Assembly (NCBI RefSeq): GCF_001550095.1
Contig: NZ_LRUC01000020.1
Span: 62,001-126,000, forward strand
Length of the DNA stretch: 64,000 nucleotides
Source of the DNA: Celeribacter ethanolicus
Lineage (GTDB): Bacteria > Pseudomonadota > Alphaproteobacteria > Rhodobacterales > Rhodobacteraceae
Direction of reading: 5' to 3'
Shown here piece after piece: positions 1 to 8,208 of the stretch (position 1 is its first letter; every line of letters begins with the position of its first letter). The notes beneath the pieces are model-generated. The model did not search any database and had not been told where the DNA came from. It saw only the letters and a program-made list of their open reading frames with translations. The translations under genes were made by a program, and so were the position numbers.

Positions 1-175
1 GGCTGACAAAGCGAGAGGGAATACGGCCGCAGAGAAAGCCCAGGGCCACCGCCCCGACAGGACGGAAACGGCTCGAAGATTCGCCCGCTTTCTCGGATCA
101 AACGGTCAAGAAATAGCAAGGAAACCCGAATTGCCTTCCTCGCGGATTGGTAGGGCCAATCCCAAAGGAAAAACG
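1..175. other. left-edge stretch with no supported gene
   Basis: No reading frame here has both a start codon and a ribosome binding site. One minus-strand frame ending at the edge translates to a basic stretch followed by a hydrophobic alanine/leucine run that resembles a signal peptide, but it follows a stop codon and has no usable start before the edge. Confidence 0.4.
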
Positions 176-886
176 TCAGCCTTCCTGGAGCAACAGCCGC
201 TGATCCTCGATCAGGGCAAGCTTCATGAATTCGCTGGCCTCTTCGATGTCCCGCGCCGCAATGGCGTTGAACAACCCGTTGTAGCCCTGCTGATAGATCG
301 CAATCCGGGTCGGCGTCAGGTGACGCCGGTACATCGCGGTGCGGAACGACTGCCGCCGGGCATCGAGCACGAGATTGTAGCAGGCGATCACAAGCGGGTT
401 GCCCGTACCCTCCGCGAGCAGCCGGTGGAACTCTTCCTCAAGCCGCACGAAGGCCGCTGCATCGGTCTGTACCGCTTCCATTTTCGACAAGACGACGGAG
501 AGCGCCTCGATCTGTCGCGGCGACATGTTGACGATCGCGAGCCGCACCATTTCCGGCTCGATGATCCCCCGCATCACCTGCAATTGCAGCGGTCCGGTCT
601 CTGCGGCAACCGGCGACAGCGCCTCCCCCTGTCCGTCAGGATCATAGGTCACGAAAGAGCCAGACCCTGCCCGCCGGCGGATCATGCCGCGCGCTTCGAG
701 CTGATCCAGAGCCTCGCGCACCGTGTTGCGCGCCACCCCCAGTTCCTGCGCCAGTTGCCGCTCCGACGGCAGGCGTTCTTCGGTCGCGTATTCCTGCGTC
801 ACGATCCGCGTCGACAGCGTCTCGATCACATATTTCACCGTCGCCCCGGGAAGCGAGGTCGTGGGAGGCAGGGCAGAATTGGGCAC
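176..886 (-). CDS. GntR family regulator, FCD subfamily
   Basis: A DNA-binding regulator with an N-terminal winged helix (LPSERQLAQ, then NTVREALDQLEARG) and a C-terminal all-helical FCD ligand domain. The start chosen is the GTG at 886, which has AAAGGA eight bases upstream; an in-frame ATG at 961 would add a basic, low-complexity leader and would swallow an inverted repeat that looks like an operator. FCD domains usually bind a metal through several histidines. Here only the one in EFHRLL is obvious, and the two C-terminal histidine positions read as YNGLF and MKLAL, so the effector site may be metal-independent. It lies downstream of purU on the same strand, separated by hairpins. Control of methylamine genes is inferred from location and from a similar dyad before tmm. 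Confidence 0.85.
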   Translation of the reverse strand: MPNSALPPTTSLPGATVKYVIETLSTRIVTQEYATEERLPSERQLAQELGVARNTVREALDQLEARGMIRRRAGSGSFVTYDPDGQGEALSPVAAETGPLQLQVMRGIIEPEMVRLAIVNMSPRQIEALSVVLSKMEAVQTDAAAFVRLEEEFHRLLAEGTGNPLVIACYNLVLDARRQSFRTAMYRRHLTPTRIAIYQQGYNGLFNAIAARDIEEASEFMKLALIEDQRLLLQEG

Positions 887-917
887 GCGGTCAGTCCTTT
901 GCGGTTTCCGACTATTA

Positions 918-940
918 GACCAATTTTTTACAACTGGTCC
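918..940. promoter_or_regulatory. candidate GntR operator (inverted repeat)
   Basis: GACCAAT and ACTGGTCC half-sites face each other across an AT-rich spacer immediately upstream of the preferred GntR start. A near-identical dyad occurs upstream of tmm at 15815-15837. Autoregulation is inferred. Confidence 0.45.
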
Positions 941-975
941 AGAGAGAGCGTGCTGGTTCAATCGCCCAGAATGCG

Positions 976-1003
976 AAAGAGGCGCGGAAAACCGCGCCTC
1001 TTT
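976..1003 (-). terminator. hairpin terminator downstream of purU
   Basis: A perfect 12-bp stem (976-987 with 992-1003) encloses a four-base loop. On the minus strand it would end the mgd-folD-purU transcript before the GntR gene. The stem ends in a run of T, but no long T tract follows. Confidence 0.6.
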
Positions 1004-1046
1004 GGGGAAGTTCTAGGGGGTTTGGTCTTTGACGAGAGTTTGCCCG

Positions 1047-1121
1047 GCGCCCGCAGGGGTGCGGGCGCGTTCGGCGCTTCTATCGCTCCACCGGAGCGAT
1101 GGATCGGCCCCTTAGGGCCGA
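1047..1121. repeat. three further perfect hairpins after purU
   Basis: Three more perfect stems lie between the terminator-like hairpin and the purU stop: GCGCCCGC (1047-1054) with 1061-1068, ATCGCTCC (1082-1089) with 1093-1100, and TCGGCCC (1104-1110) with 1115-1121. With the first they form four consecutive stem-loops in about 146 bases. They may stabilise the 3' end of the transcript or provide several termination steps. Confidence 0.6.
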
Positions 1122-1128
1122 CCGCGCC

Positions 1129-2013
1129 TCACCCCATCCGCTCACTGGAATAGGACCCCGGCGAGGCCTGGAACACTACCGTTTTGTTGCCGTTCAGGAA
1201 GACCCGATGGTTGGCATGCGCATGGATCGCACGGGCCAGAACCTGGCTTTCCACGTCACGGCCCAGAGACACGAAATCGTCCGGACTCTGCGCGTGGGTG
1301 ATCCGCACGACGTCCTGCTCGATGATCGGCCCCTCGTCGAGATCGGCGGTCACATAGTGCGAGGTCGCCCCGATCAGCTTCACGCCGCGCGCATAAGCCT
1401 GTTTGTACGGGTTAGCGCCCTTGAACGACGGCAGGAAAGAGTGGTGGATGTTGATGATCCGACCCGACATCACCTTGCACATCTGATCAGACAGGATCTG
1501 CATGTAGCGGGCCAGAACGATCAGCTCGGCGCCCGAATCCTCGACCACTTTCATGATCGCACCCTCGGCCTCCGGTTTGTTCTCCTTGGTCACACGAATA
1601 TAGTGGAACGGAATATCGTTGTTCACGACAACCTTTTGATAATCCATGTGGTTCGAGATCACCGCAACGATTTCCACCGGCAGCGCACCGATGCGCACAC
1701 GGTAGAGCAAATCGTTCAGACAATGGCCGAAACGGCTCACCATGATCACGACTTTCATCTTCACGCTCTCGTCATGGAAGGCATAGGTCATGGCGAAATC
1801 TTCAGCGATCTTGGCGAAGTCCTTTTCAAGCGACGCCTGCGCCACGCCCTCTTCCGAATTGAAACTCACGCGCATGAAGAACTGGCCGGTTTCGGTGTCG
1901 TCGAATTGCGAACTGTCGGTGATGTTGCAGCCGTGCTCCGCGAGGAAGGTGGCGATGGCGGCGACGATCCCGCGCGTCGTGGCGCAGGTCACGGTGAGGC
2001 AGTATTTCGTCAT
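1129..2013 (-). CDS. purU: formyltetrahydrofolate deformylase
   Basis: Hydrolyses 10-formyl-tetrahydrofolate to formate and free tetrahydrofolate in the cytoplasm. The protein has an N-terminal ACT-like domain (about residues 1-85) and a C-terminal formyltransferase-fold domain with the catalytic asparagine and histidine in NIHHSFLPSF and the aspartate in DLDEGPII. I place the start at the ATG at 2013, preceded by GGAG at a good distance; a codon six residues upstream has no such site. The 294-residue product is close to the usual length of about 285. It is the last gene of the operon that runs from mgdA through folD, where it converts oxidised methyl groups into formate for the formate dehydrogenase encoded at 20-25 kb. 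Confidence 0.95.
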   Translation of the reverse strand: MTKYCLTVTCATTRGIVAAIATFLAEHGCNITDSSQFDDTETGQFFMRVSFNSEEGVAQASLEKDFAKIAEDFAMTYAFHDESVKMKVVIMVSRFGHCLNDLLYRVRIGALPVEIVAVISNHMDYQKVVVNNDIPFHYIRVTKENKPEAEGAIMKVVEDSGAELIVLARYMQILSDQMCKVMSGRIINIHHSFLPSFKGANPYKQAYARGVKLIGATSHYVTADLDEGPIIEQDVVRITHAQSPDDFVSLGRDVESQVLARAIHAHANHRVFLNGNKTVVFQASPGSYSSERMG

Positions 2014-2094
2014 CTTTTTCTCCAGATGCAAGGCGCTCCCCTGATGCGCGCCCTCGATGTTGGTGTGTTGTTTTTGTTATGTTTTATTATTGAT

Positions 2095-3012
2095 TTAGGC
2101 GGTAAGCCCGTCGGGCTCGGGAAGCTCATGGGCGCGGCAGGCCGCCGTCACGGTATTGGCCAAGAGGCAGGCGATGGTCATCGGACCCACCCCACCCGGA
2201 ACCGGCGTGATCGCCCCGGCAACCTCGACCGCCGTATCGAATTCGACATCGCCGACAAGCTTGGTCTTGACGGTCCCGTCTTCGCGCAGACCTTTTTCCG
2301 GCGCCTCGACCCGGTTGATGCCCACGTCGATCACGGTCGCACCGGGTTTCACCCAGCTGCCCTTGATCATCTCCGGACGCCCGACAGCCGCCACGAGAAT
2401 GTCGGCGCGGCGGCAGACCTCTTCGATGTCCTTGGTGCGCGAATGCGCGATGGTCACGGTGCAGCTGTCGCGCAGCAACAGTTGCGCCATCGGTTTGCCC
2501 ACAATGTTCGAGCGCCCGACGACCACGGCATTGAGGCCCGACAGGCTGCCAAGCTGATCGCGCAGCATCATCAGACAGCCGAGCGGCGTGCAAGGCACCA
2601 TGCTCTTTTGTCCGGTGCCCAGAAGACCCACGTTCGAAATATGGAACCCGTCCACATCCTTTGCCGGGTCAATCGAGTTGATCACCAGATCGCTGTCGAG
2701 ATGGTCCGGCAGCGGCAATTGCACGAGGATGCCATGCACCGCCGGATCGGCGTTGAGCTGCTCGATGAGCGCCAGAAGATCGGCCTCCGACGTGTCCGCC
2801 GAGAGTTTGTGCTCATAGGAATTCATCCCGCATTCCACGGTCTGCTTGCCCTTGTTGCGCACGTAAACCTGGCTTGCCGGGTCTTCGCCGACCAGCACCA
2901 CGGCCAGACCGGGCGTGATGTTGTGAACCTCTTTGAGGCGCGCCACATGGGCGGCCACTTTCTCGCGGACGGTCTCGGCAAAGGCCTTCCCGTCGATGAT
3001 CTGTGCAGTCAT
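2095..3012 (-). CDS. folD: methylenetetrahydrofolate dehydrogenase/cyclohydrolase
   Basis: Bifunctional enzyme that oxidises 5,10-methylene-tetrahydrofolate with NADP and hydrolyses the product to 10-formyl-tetrahydrofolate. The family signatures are visible: YVRNKGK with the catalytic lysine, QLPLPDHL, the nucleotide-binding [12 protein letters not shown] and the C-terminal [10 protein letters not shown]. At 305 residues it has the usual length. It sits 42 bases after mgdD and 81 bases before purU. Linking FolD to N-methylglutamate dehydrogenase explains its place here: it takes the methylene-tetrahydrofolate that MgdABCD makes. A second housekeeping folD may exist elsewhere; that cannot be seen here. 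Confidence 0.95.
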   Translation of the reverse strand: MTAQIIDGKAFAETVREKVAAHVARLKEVHNITPGLAVVLVGEDPASQVYVRNKGKQTVECGMNSYEHKLSADTSEADLLALIEQLNADPAVHGILVQLPLPDHLDSDLVINSIDPAKDVDGFHISNVGLLGTGQKSMVPCTPLGCLMMLRDQLGSLSGLNAVVVGRSNIVGKPMAQLLLRDSCTVTIAHSRTKDIEEVCRRADILVAAVGRPEMIKGSWVKPGATVIDVGINRVEAPEKGLREDGTVKTKLVGDVEFDTAVEVAGAITPVPGGVGPMTIACLLANTVTAACRAHELPEPDGLTA

Positions 3013-3054
3013 TGGTTATCCTCCAATCGGTTCCGAGAACCTCAGTCCGAAAAC

Positions 3055-3612
3055 TCAGTCCTCAAGGCGGCGGGCGGCCACGGCCAGTGCGTGCCAGAGC
3101 GACCCCGCCAGGGTACGCATCCCGATCACCGCGAGCCGGTCCTCGGCCCGACGGATCAGGAAAACCGTCATATGTTCAAGCCCCGTGCGCGTCGCCTGCC
3201 CCGGCCCGAAGGCCTTCGGGTCGATGTTGACGAGCTTGGCCATCAGCGCCTCGATCGGCCTCGCGCCCTGCGTCGAGGCGATCTCGAACGCGGTGAACCC
3301 GTCCGTTTGCTCGGTGACGGAACACTCCGGCACCTCGGATTTCAACATCGCGGCGAAATCCACCTCGGCCTTGCCCGCAGCTTCGATCATCCATTGTCCG
3401 CGCCCGGTCCAGAAGGCGGCATAATCGCCCATGGACACGGCTTTGCCGACTCCCGGAAGCATCAGGCCAAAGGGCTGAGGCACCTCCTGCCCGGCCCGCA
3501 GGCTCAGGGAGGCCAGACCGAGATCGGCGTTTTCCGTGGTGGTCAGCGCGCCGAATACCTCGGTCCGCGCCACCGTGCCGCCCAGGGCGGTGATGGGGGT
3601 CAGATCAGTCAC
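3055..3612 (-). CDS. mgdD: N-methylglutamate dehydrogenase, gamma subunit
   Basis: A 185-residue homologue of the sarcosine oxidase gamma subunit (SoxG), which packs against the alpha subunit in the four-subunit flavoenzyme. It has no cofactor motif of its own. Its start overlaps the 3' end of mgdC by eight bases, so translation is probably coupled. The gene order beta-delta-alpha-gamma is shared by sarcosine oxidase and N-methylglutamate dehydrogenase operons; the nearby gmaS and mgsABC favour the latter. Confidence 0.8.
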   Translation of the reverse strand: MTDLTPITALGGTVARTEVFGALTTTENADLGLASLSLRAGQEVPQPFGLMLPGVGKAVSMGDYAAFWTGRGQWMIEAAGKAEVDFAAMLKSEVPECSVTEQTDGFTAFEIASTQGARPIEALMAKLVNIDPKAFGPGQATRTGLEHMTVFLIRRAEDRLAVIGMRTLAGSLWHALAVAARRLED

Positions 3613-6550
3613 GGAGACGTCCTCCTTCAGGGTCCACGAAATGGGCAGAGACCACTTCGACCTTCAATTCCTTGCCTTCCAGCGGGTTGGCCGCGATCAG
3701 CACCTCGCCCATCCGTTCTGCGCCGTTCTTAAGGAACCCGAGCGCGATATAGCTTTCGAGATGCGGCGAGTAACAGGACGAGGTGACCCAACCCTGATCG
3801 CTGGTCATCGTCTGCGCCTCACCTTGGGTGAAAAGATGCGACCCGGCCATGACCTGCGTTTGCGCCTCGAGCGGTTTGAAACCGACAAGTCGACGTTTTT
3901 CCGCAGCCATGCCTTCGCGCCGCGACATCACGGCGCCGATGCTGTCTTTCTTCGCCGACACCATCTTGCCCAGCCCCAGCATCTGCGCCGTGGTCTGACC
4001 GTTGAGTTCGGCCCCCGCCGCGTGACCTTTTTCGATCCTGAGAACCGCCAGTGCTTCGGTGCCGTAGGGCGTCGCGCCAAGGTCCGCGCCCTGCTCCATC
4101 AGCCGCTGCATCAGAGCATGGCCGTAGCGGGCAGGCACCGCGATCTCATAGGCCAACTCGCCAGAGAAGGAGATGCGGAACAGACGCGCCCGCAAACCGT
4201 TGCAGATCGTCAGCTCAGAGCAGGCCATGAAGGGAAACGCCTCGTTCGAAAGGTCGAACCCATCGACGATCCGGGTAAGAAGCTCGCGCGATTTCGGCCC
4301 CACCACGGCGATCTGCGCCCAGGCGTCGGTGGTCGAGATGAGCTGCACATCCAGCTCCGGCCAGAGGCATTGATGCGCGAATTCCATCTGGCGATACACC
4401 AGCCCTGCGTTGGCGGTCGTCGTCGTGACCACATAGTGATCCTCCGCCATCTGCGCACAGGTGCCGTCATCATAGGCGTGCCCATCTTCGCGCAGCATCA
4501 GACCGTAACGCACCATGCCGACCTTCAGCGCGCCCATCATGTTGGAATACATGCGGTTGAGGAACTCACCTGCATCCGCACCCTGCACATCGACCTTACC
4601 AAGCGTGGTCACATCACAGAGGCCCACCCCGGAGCGCACGGCCAGAACCTCGCGGTCCACGGTCTGCCGCCAAGTGGTTTCGCCAGTGCGCGGGAAATAT
4701 TGCGCCCGCATCCATTGGCCCACTTCGACGAACGCGGCGCCTTGGGCTTCGGCCCAGTGATGAGTCGGCGTCAGGCGGCGCGGACGGAACAGCGGCCCGG
4801 TGTCACCGCCGCCCAAGACGGCGAGAGACACGCCGGTATAGGGCGGGCGGAAGATTGTGGTGCCGGTTTCGGGGATCGACTTGCCGGTCAGCTCGGCCAT
4901 CACCGCCAGAGCCGAGATGTTCGAGGTCTTGCCCTGATCGGTCGCCATGCCCAGCGTGGTCCAGCGTTTCAGATGCTCGACCGGCTTCATATTTTCCTTA
5001 TGCGCCAAGGCAATATCTTTGACGGTCACGTCGTTCTGGAAATCGACCCAAGCGCGCTTCGTACCGGGAACGTGCCAGAAGGCAGCCTGCTCGGACGGCA
5101 TATTCTCCGCCTTCGGAAGCGCAATTTCAGAGGCCGCAACACCGATCTCGGAAAGCGCCGTGATCGCGGCTTTCATACCATCCGTCAGCGCCTCTGCGGT
5201 GCCACCCTTGCCTGCCGCAGCGCCTGCCGGGATCAGGCCTTTCGGCCCATCCGGGCTCGGAACGAAGGCCAAAAGATCGTCATTCCAGACCGGACGCCCG
5301 CGGTGGTGCGAGGCCAGATGCACGTTCGGGTTCCAACCGCCCGCGACACCAAGCGCGCCGACGGAGTGCCATTCGGACCGCCCGTTGCGGGTGACCTCAA
5401 TCGACGTGAGGCCCAGACGCCCTTTCGTCCCGGTCACAGTAGACCCAGCAAAGACCTCATAGTCGCCAAACCGCGGCGCCGCCTCACGGGCGTCGATCAC
5501 GCCCAGAACCTTCGCGCCCCTGGCGATCAGATCCATCGCCGTGCGGTGCCCGTCGTCGCCATTGGTGAAAATCGCAATCGCGTCCCCGTCCCGCTTCACC
5601 GGGCTGACGGCCCAGCGGTTGGCATAGGCGCGCATCGCCCCCGCCAGCATCACACCCGGACGGTCGTTGTCGGCAAAGGGGATATGCCGCTCCGTCGCGC
5701 CCGCCGCCAGAACCGTGCGCTTCGCGGTGATCCGCCAAAGCGTCTGGCGCACCTTGTCGCCCGGAACGGCCAAGTGATCCGACACCCGCTCCACTGCACC
5801 GAAGATGCCGTGATCGTAGACGCCGAACACCGTGGTGCGGGTCATGATGCGGACATTCGGCAGGCTTTCAAGTTCGGCCTTCGCGCTTGCGACCCAGTCC
5901 ATCGCATTTGCGCCATCAAGCGCGTCGCTCTCCGACATGAGACGCCCACCAAGGGCGAAATCTTCATCGGCAAGGATCACATCCGCGCCCGCACGCCCCG
6001 CCGTCAAAGCCGCCGCAAGCCCGGCCGCACCGGCTCCTACGATCAGAAGATCGCAATGCAGGAAACCTTTATCGTAGTCGTCCGGGTCCGGCAGCATCGA
6101 AAGCGATCCAAGCCCTGCCGCCTTGCGGATCATCGGCTCGTAGAGCTTTTCCCAGAACGCTTTCGGCCACATGAAGGTCTTGTAATAGAATCCCGCTGCA
6201 AAGAACGGCGACAGCAAATCGTTCACCGCCAAAAAATCGCGGTGGAGCGGTCCTATGTGGTTTTGCGAGCGTGCCGTCAGCCCGTCGAACAGTTCCGCCA
6301 CTGTGGCGCGCGTGTTCGGCTCCTGCCGCGCGCCGGTGCGCAGTTCGACCATGGCATTAGGTTCCTCGGAACCTGCCGCCACAACGCCGCGCGGTCGGTG
6401 ATATTTGAAACTCCGGCCCATGAGTTGGACGCCATTGCCCAGAAGGGCGGAGGCCAATGTGTCGCCTTGGAAGCCTTTGTAAGCCTTGCCGTTGAAGGTG
6501 AAATTCAGCGGCGCGTTGCGGTCGATCAGACCACCAGTCAGACGGGTCAT
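3605..6550 (-). CDS. mgdC: N-methylglutamate dehydrogenase, alpha subunit
   Basis: The large subunit, 981 residues, of a heterotetrameric flavoenzyme that demethylates N-methylglutamate and passes the methyl carbon to tetrahydrofolate. The N-terminus has a ferredoxin-like fold region without iron-sulfur cysteines (FNGKAYKGFQGDTLASALL), then a dinucleotide-binding domain with VGAGAAGLAAAL near residue 175. The C-terminal third, roughly residues 600-970, is a GcvT-like folate-binding domain (LCDVTTLGKVDVQG, FSGELAYEIAVP). The family cannot be separated from sarcosine oxidase SoxA by motif alone. The methylamine genes beside it, and the delta subunit's divergence, support the N-methylglutamate assignment. 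The mgdB stop overlaps its start by four bases. Confidence 0.85.
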   Translation of the reverse strand: MTRLTGGLIDRNAPLNFTFNGKAYKGFQGDTLASALLGNGVQLMGRSFKYHRPRGVVAAGSEEPNAMVELRTGARQEPNTRATVAELFDGLTARSQNHIGPLHRDFLAVNDLLSPFFAAGFYYKTFMWPKAFWEKLYEPMIRKAAGLGSLSMLPDPDDYDKGFLHCDLLIVGAGAAGLAAALTAGRAGADVILADEDFALGGRLMSESDALDGANAMDWVASAKAELESLPNVRIMTRTTVFGVYDHGIFGAVERVSDHLAVPGDKVRQTLWRITAKRTVLAAGATERHIPFADNDRPGVMLAGAMRAYANRWAVSPVKRDGDAIAIFTNGDDGHRTAMDLIARGAKVLGVIDAREAAPRFGDYEVFAGSTVTGTKGRLGLTSIEVTRNGRSEWHSVGALGVAGGWNPNVHLASHHRGRPVWNDDLLAFVPSPDGPKGLIPAGAAAGKGGTAEALTDGMKAAITALSEIGVAASEIALPKAENMPSEQAAFWHVPGTKRAWVDFQNDVTVKDIALAHKENMKPVEHLKRWTTLGMATDQGKTSNISALAVMAELTGKSIPETGTTIFRPPYTGVSLAVLGGGDTGPLFRPRRLTPTHHWAEAQGAAFVEVGQWMRAQYFPRTGETTWRQTVDREVLAVRSGVGLCDVTTLGKVDVQGADAGEFLNRMYSNMMGALKVGMVRYGLMLREDGHAYDDGTCAQMAEDHYVVTTTTANAGLVYRQMEFAHQCLWPELDVQLISTTDAWAQIAVVGPKSRELLTRIVDGFDLSNEAFPFMACSELTICNGLRARLFRISFSGELAYEIAVPARYGHALMQRLMEQGADLGATPYGTEALAVLRIEKGHAAGAELNGQTTAQMLGLGKMVSAKKDSIGAVMSRREGMAAEKRRLVGFKPLEAQTQVMAGSHLFTQGEAQTMTSDQGWVTSSCYSPHLESYIALGFLKNGAERMGEVLIAANPLEGKELKVEVVSAHFVDPEGGRLRD

Positions 6551-6828
6551 TCTGCCGCTCCCAGTTTCACGTTCGAGGCCAGTTCCGCCCCGAGAATTTC
6601 ATGCGTGGTGGTGTCGCGCGTCACGACAAGCCAGCTTCGGTCGCCCTGTTCGTGGAACCAAAGTTCGCGGTGCACGCCCGCCGGGTTCTCGCGCTGGAAC
6701 ACATAGTCGCAGAATTGCGCTTCGGCATTTTCCGCCGTCGCATCGGGCCGGTGCATCAGATTGGCGTCGCCCAGATAGGTGAATTCCTGACTGTCGCGCA
6801 GGCCGAGAAGGGGATGAGGGATCAGCAT
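6547..6828 (-). CDS. mgdB: N-methylglutamate dehydrogenase, delta subunit
   Basis: A 93-residue homologue of the small sarcosine oxidase delta subunit (SoxD). In heterotetrameric sarcosine oxidase this subunit carries a zinc site made by an N-terminal cysteine pair (CPxCG) plus a later histidine and cysteine. Here the N-terminal motif reads IPHPLLGLRD, and the later HRELWFHEQGD keeps the histidines but not the cysteine. The only cysteine is in AQFCDYV. The zinc site is therefore probably lost or rebuilt. It overlaps mgdC by four bases and follows mgdA by nine bases. Confidence 0.8.
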   Translation of the reverse strand: MLIPHPLLGLRDSQEFTYLGDANLMHRPDATAENAEAQFCDYVFQRENPAGVHRELWFHEQGDRSWLVVTRDTTTHEILGAELASNVKLGAAE

Positions 6829-6837
6829 CTTTTCACC

Positions 6838-8088
6838 TCAATGCAGGTTGGGTTGGGCGCCAACGCCCTTTTCGTCGATGACATAACCGCGCTCGAACCG
6901 GTCGAGCCGATAGGCGGCGGCGGTCTCATGCGGACGGCCGGTCGCAAGCAAATGCGCAAAGGCATAACCGGAGGCGGGCGTCGCCTTGAAGCCCCCGTAA
7001 CACCAGCCGGCGTTGAGATAGAGCCCGTCGATATGGGTCTGGTCGATGATCGGCGAGCCGTCCATGGACATATCCATGATCCCGCCCCAGCTGCGCAAAA
7101 GCCGCGCGCGCCCGATCATCGGCATGAGCGCCATGCCGCCTTCGAGCACATCTTCGACCACCGGCAGGTTGCCGCGTTGCGCATAGGAATTGTAACCGTC
7201 GATGTCGCCACCGAACACCAGCCCGCCCTTGTCGGACTGGCTCACATAGAAGTGCCCCGCGCCAAAGGTGATGACGCCCGGAATGGTCGGCTTGAGCCCT
7301 TCGGAGACGAAGGCCTGCAACACATGGCTTTCGATCGGCAGGCGCATTCCGGCCTTGGCCATGACCCGCCCCGAGGACCCGGCGACAGCCACGCCGACCT
7401 TCTTGGCCCCGATAAAGCCGCGCGAGGTTTCGACACCCAAAACCTTGCCACCTTCGATCTTGAACCCGGTGACTTCGCAATTCTGAATGATGTCGACGCC
7501 GCGCATATCGGCACCGCGGGCATAGCCCCAGACCACCCCATCGTGGCGCGCCGTGCCCGCGCGTTCCTGCATCAAGCCGCCCTTGATCGGGAAGCGCGCA
7601 TTGTCGAAATTCAGGAAGGGCACCATCCCTTTCAACTCGTCACGCGACAACAGCCGCGCGCCCGCACCGACCAGCATCATCGCATTGCCGCGACGGCGAT
7701 AGGCATCGCGCTGAGCGTCGGTGTGGATCAGGTTGATGATCCCGCGCTGCGACACCATCGAGTTGAAATTGGTTTCCTGCTCCAGATTTTCCCAAAGCTT
7801 CATCGAGAATTCATAGAACGGCTCGTTACCCGGCAGGAGATAGTTCGACCGGATGATCGTCGTGTTCCGCCCGATATTGCCGGAGCCGAGCCAGCCCTTT
7901 TCCAGCACCGCAACCTTCAGCTCACCAAAGGTTTTCGCCAGATAAAAGGCCGTCGCAAGCCCATGTCCGCCTCCGCCGACAATCACGATGTCATAGGCGG
8001 GTTTCGGCTCCGGGTTGCGCCACAATGGCGTCCACCCTTTGTGCCCGGTCAGGGCCTCTTTCACGACTTTGAAACCAGAGAATTTCAT
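6838..8088 (-). CDS. mgdA: N-methylglutamate dehydrogenase, beta subunit
   Basis: Flavoprotein subunit of 416 residues, the catalytic subunit that oxidises the N-methyl amine. An FAD-binding motif (VGGGGHGLATAF) begins near residue 37, and ARHDGVVWGYARGAD contains His182, the position that in sarcosine oxidase beta carries covalently bound FMN. The start at 8088 (MKFSGFKV) matches family N-termini; an in-frame ATG at 8187 would extend the protein through the divergent promoter. It is the first gene of mgdABCD-folD-purU and is divergent from a GlxA-type activator, with a tandem repeat between them that looks like that activator's binding site. SoxB of sarcosine oxidase is the alternative name. 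Confidence 0.87.
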   Translation of the reverse strand: MKFSGFKVVKEALTGHKGWTPLWRNPEPKPAYDIVIVGGGGHGLATAFYLAKTFGELKVAVLEKGWLGSGNIGRNTTIIRSNYLLPGNEPFYEFSMKLWENLEQETNFNSMVSQRGIINLIHTDAQRDAYRRRGNAMMLVGAGARLLSRDELKGMVPFLNFDNARFPIKGGLMQERAGTARHDGVVWGYARGADMRGVDIIQNCEVTGFKIEGGKVLGVETSRGFIGAKKVGVAVAGSSGRVMAKAGMRLPIESHVLQAFVSEGLKPTIPGVITFGAGHFYVSQSDKGGLVFGGDIDGYNSYAQRGNLPVVEDVLEGGMALMPMIGRARLLRSWGGIMDMSMDGSPIIDQTHIDGLYLNAGWCYGGFKATPASGYAFAHLLATGRPHETAAAYRLDRFERGYVIDEKGVGAQPNLH

Positions 8089-8148
8089 GCAGGTGCGCTC
8101 CTTCGTCTGATCCTGTTCTAGCGGGGATTTTCGCCCTGTACATCCATA

Positions 8149-8181
8149 TTCAAGTCGTATATTTTCAAATTCAGGACGTAT
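8149..8181. promoter_or_regulatory. tandem operator between mgdA and its AraC regulator
   Basis: TTCAAGTCGTAT (8149-8160) and TTCAGGACGTAT (8170-8181) are direct repeats set exactly 21 bases apart, two turns of the helix, each followed by a TTTTCA run. They lie in the intergenic region of divergent genes, one of which encodes an AraC protein, a family that often binds direct repeats with this spacing. Confidence 0.6.
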
Positions 8182-8208
8182 TTTCATATTTCTCGACAGG
8201 CCCTGAAC

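Noticed and set aside
1-120. Signal-peptide-like minus-strand sequence at the left edge
   Set aside because: The frame follows a stop codon and has no start codon before the edge.
3536-6706. A 1056-codon plus-strand frame
   Set aside because: It is antisense to mgdC, has arginine/histidine/proline-rich composition and no domain; a shadow of high-GC coding sequence.
6547-8088. Annotation of the mgd genes as sarcosine oxidase soxBDAG
   Set aside because: Sequence alone allows it, but gmaS and mgsABC next door and the altered delta subunit favour N-methylglutamate dehydrogenase.
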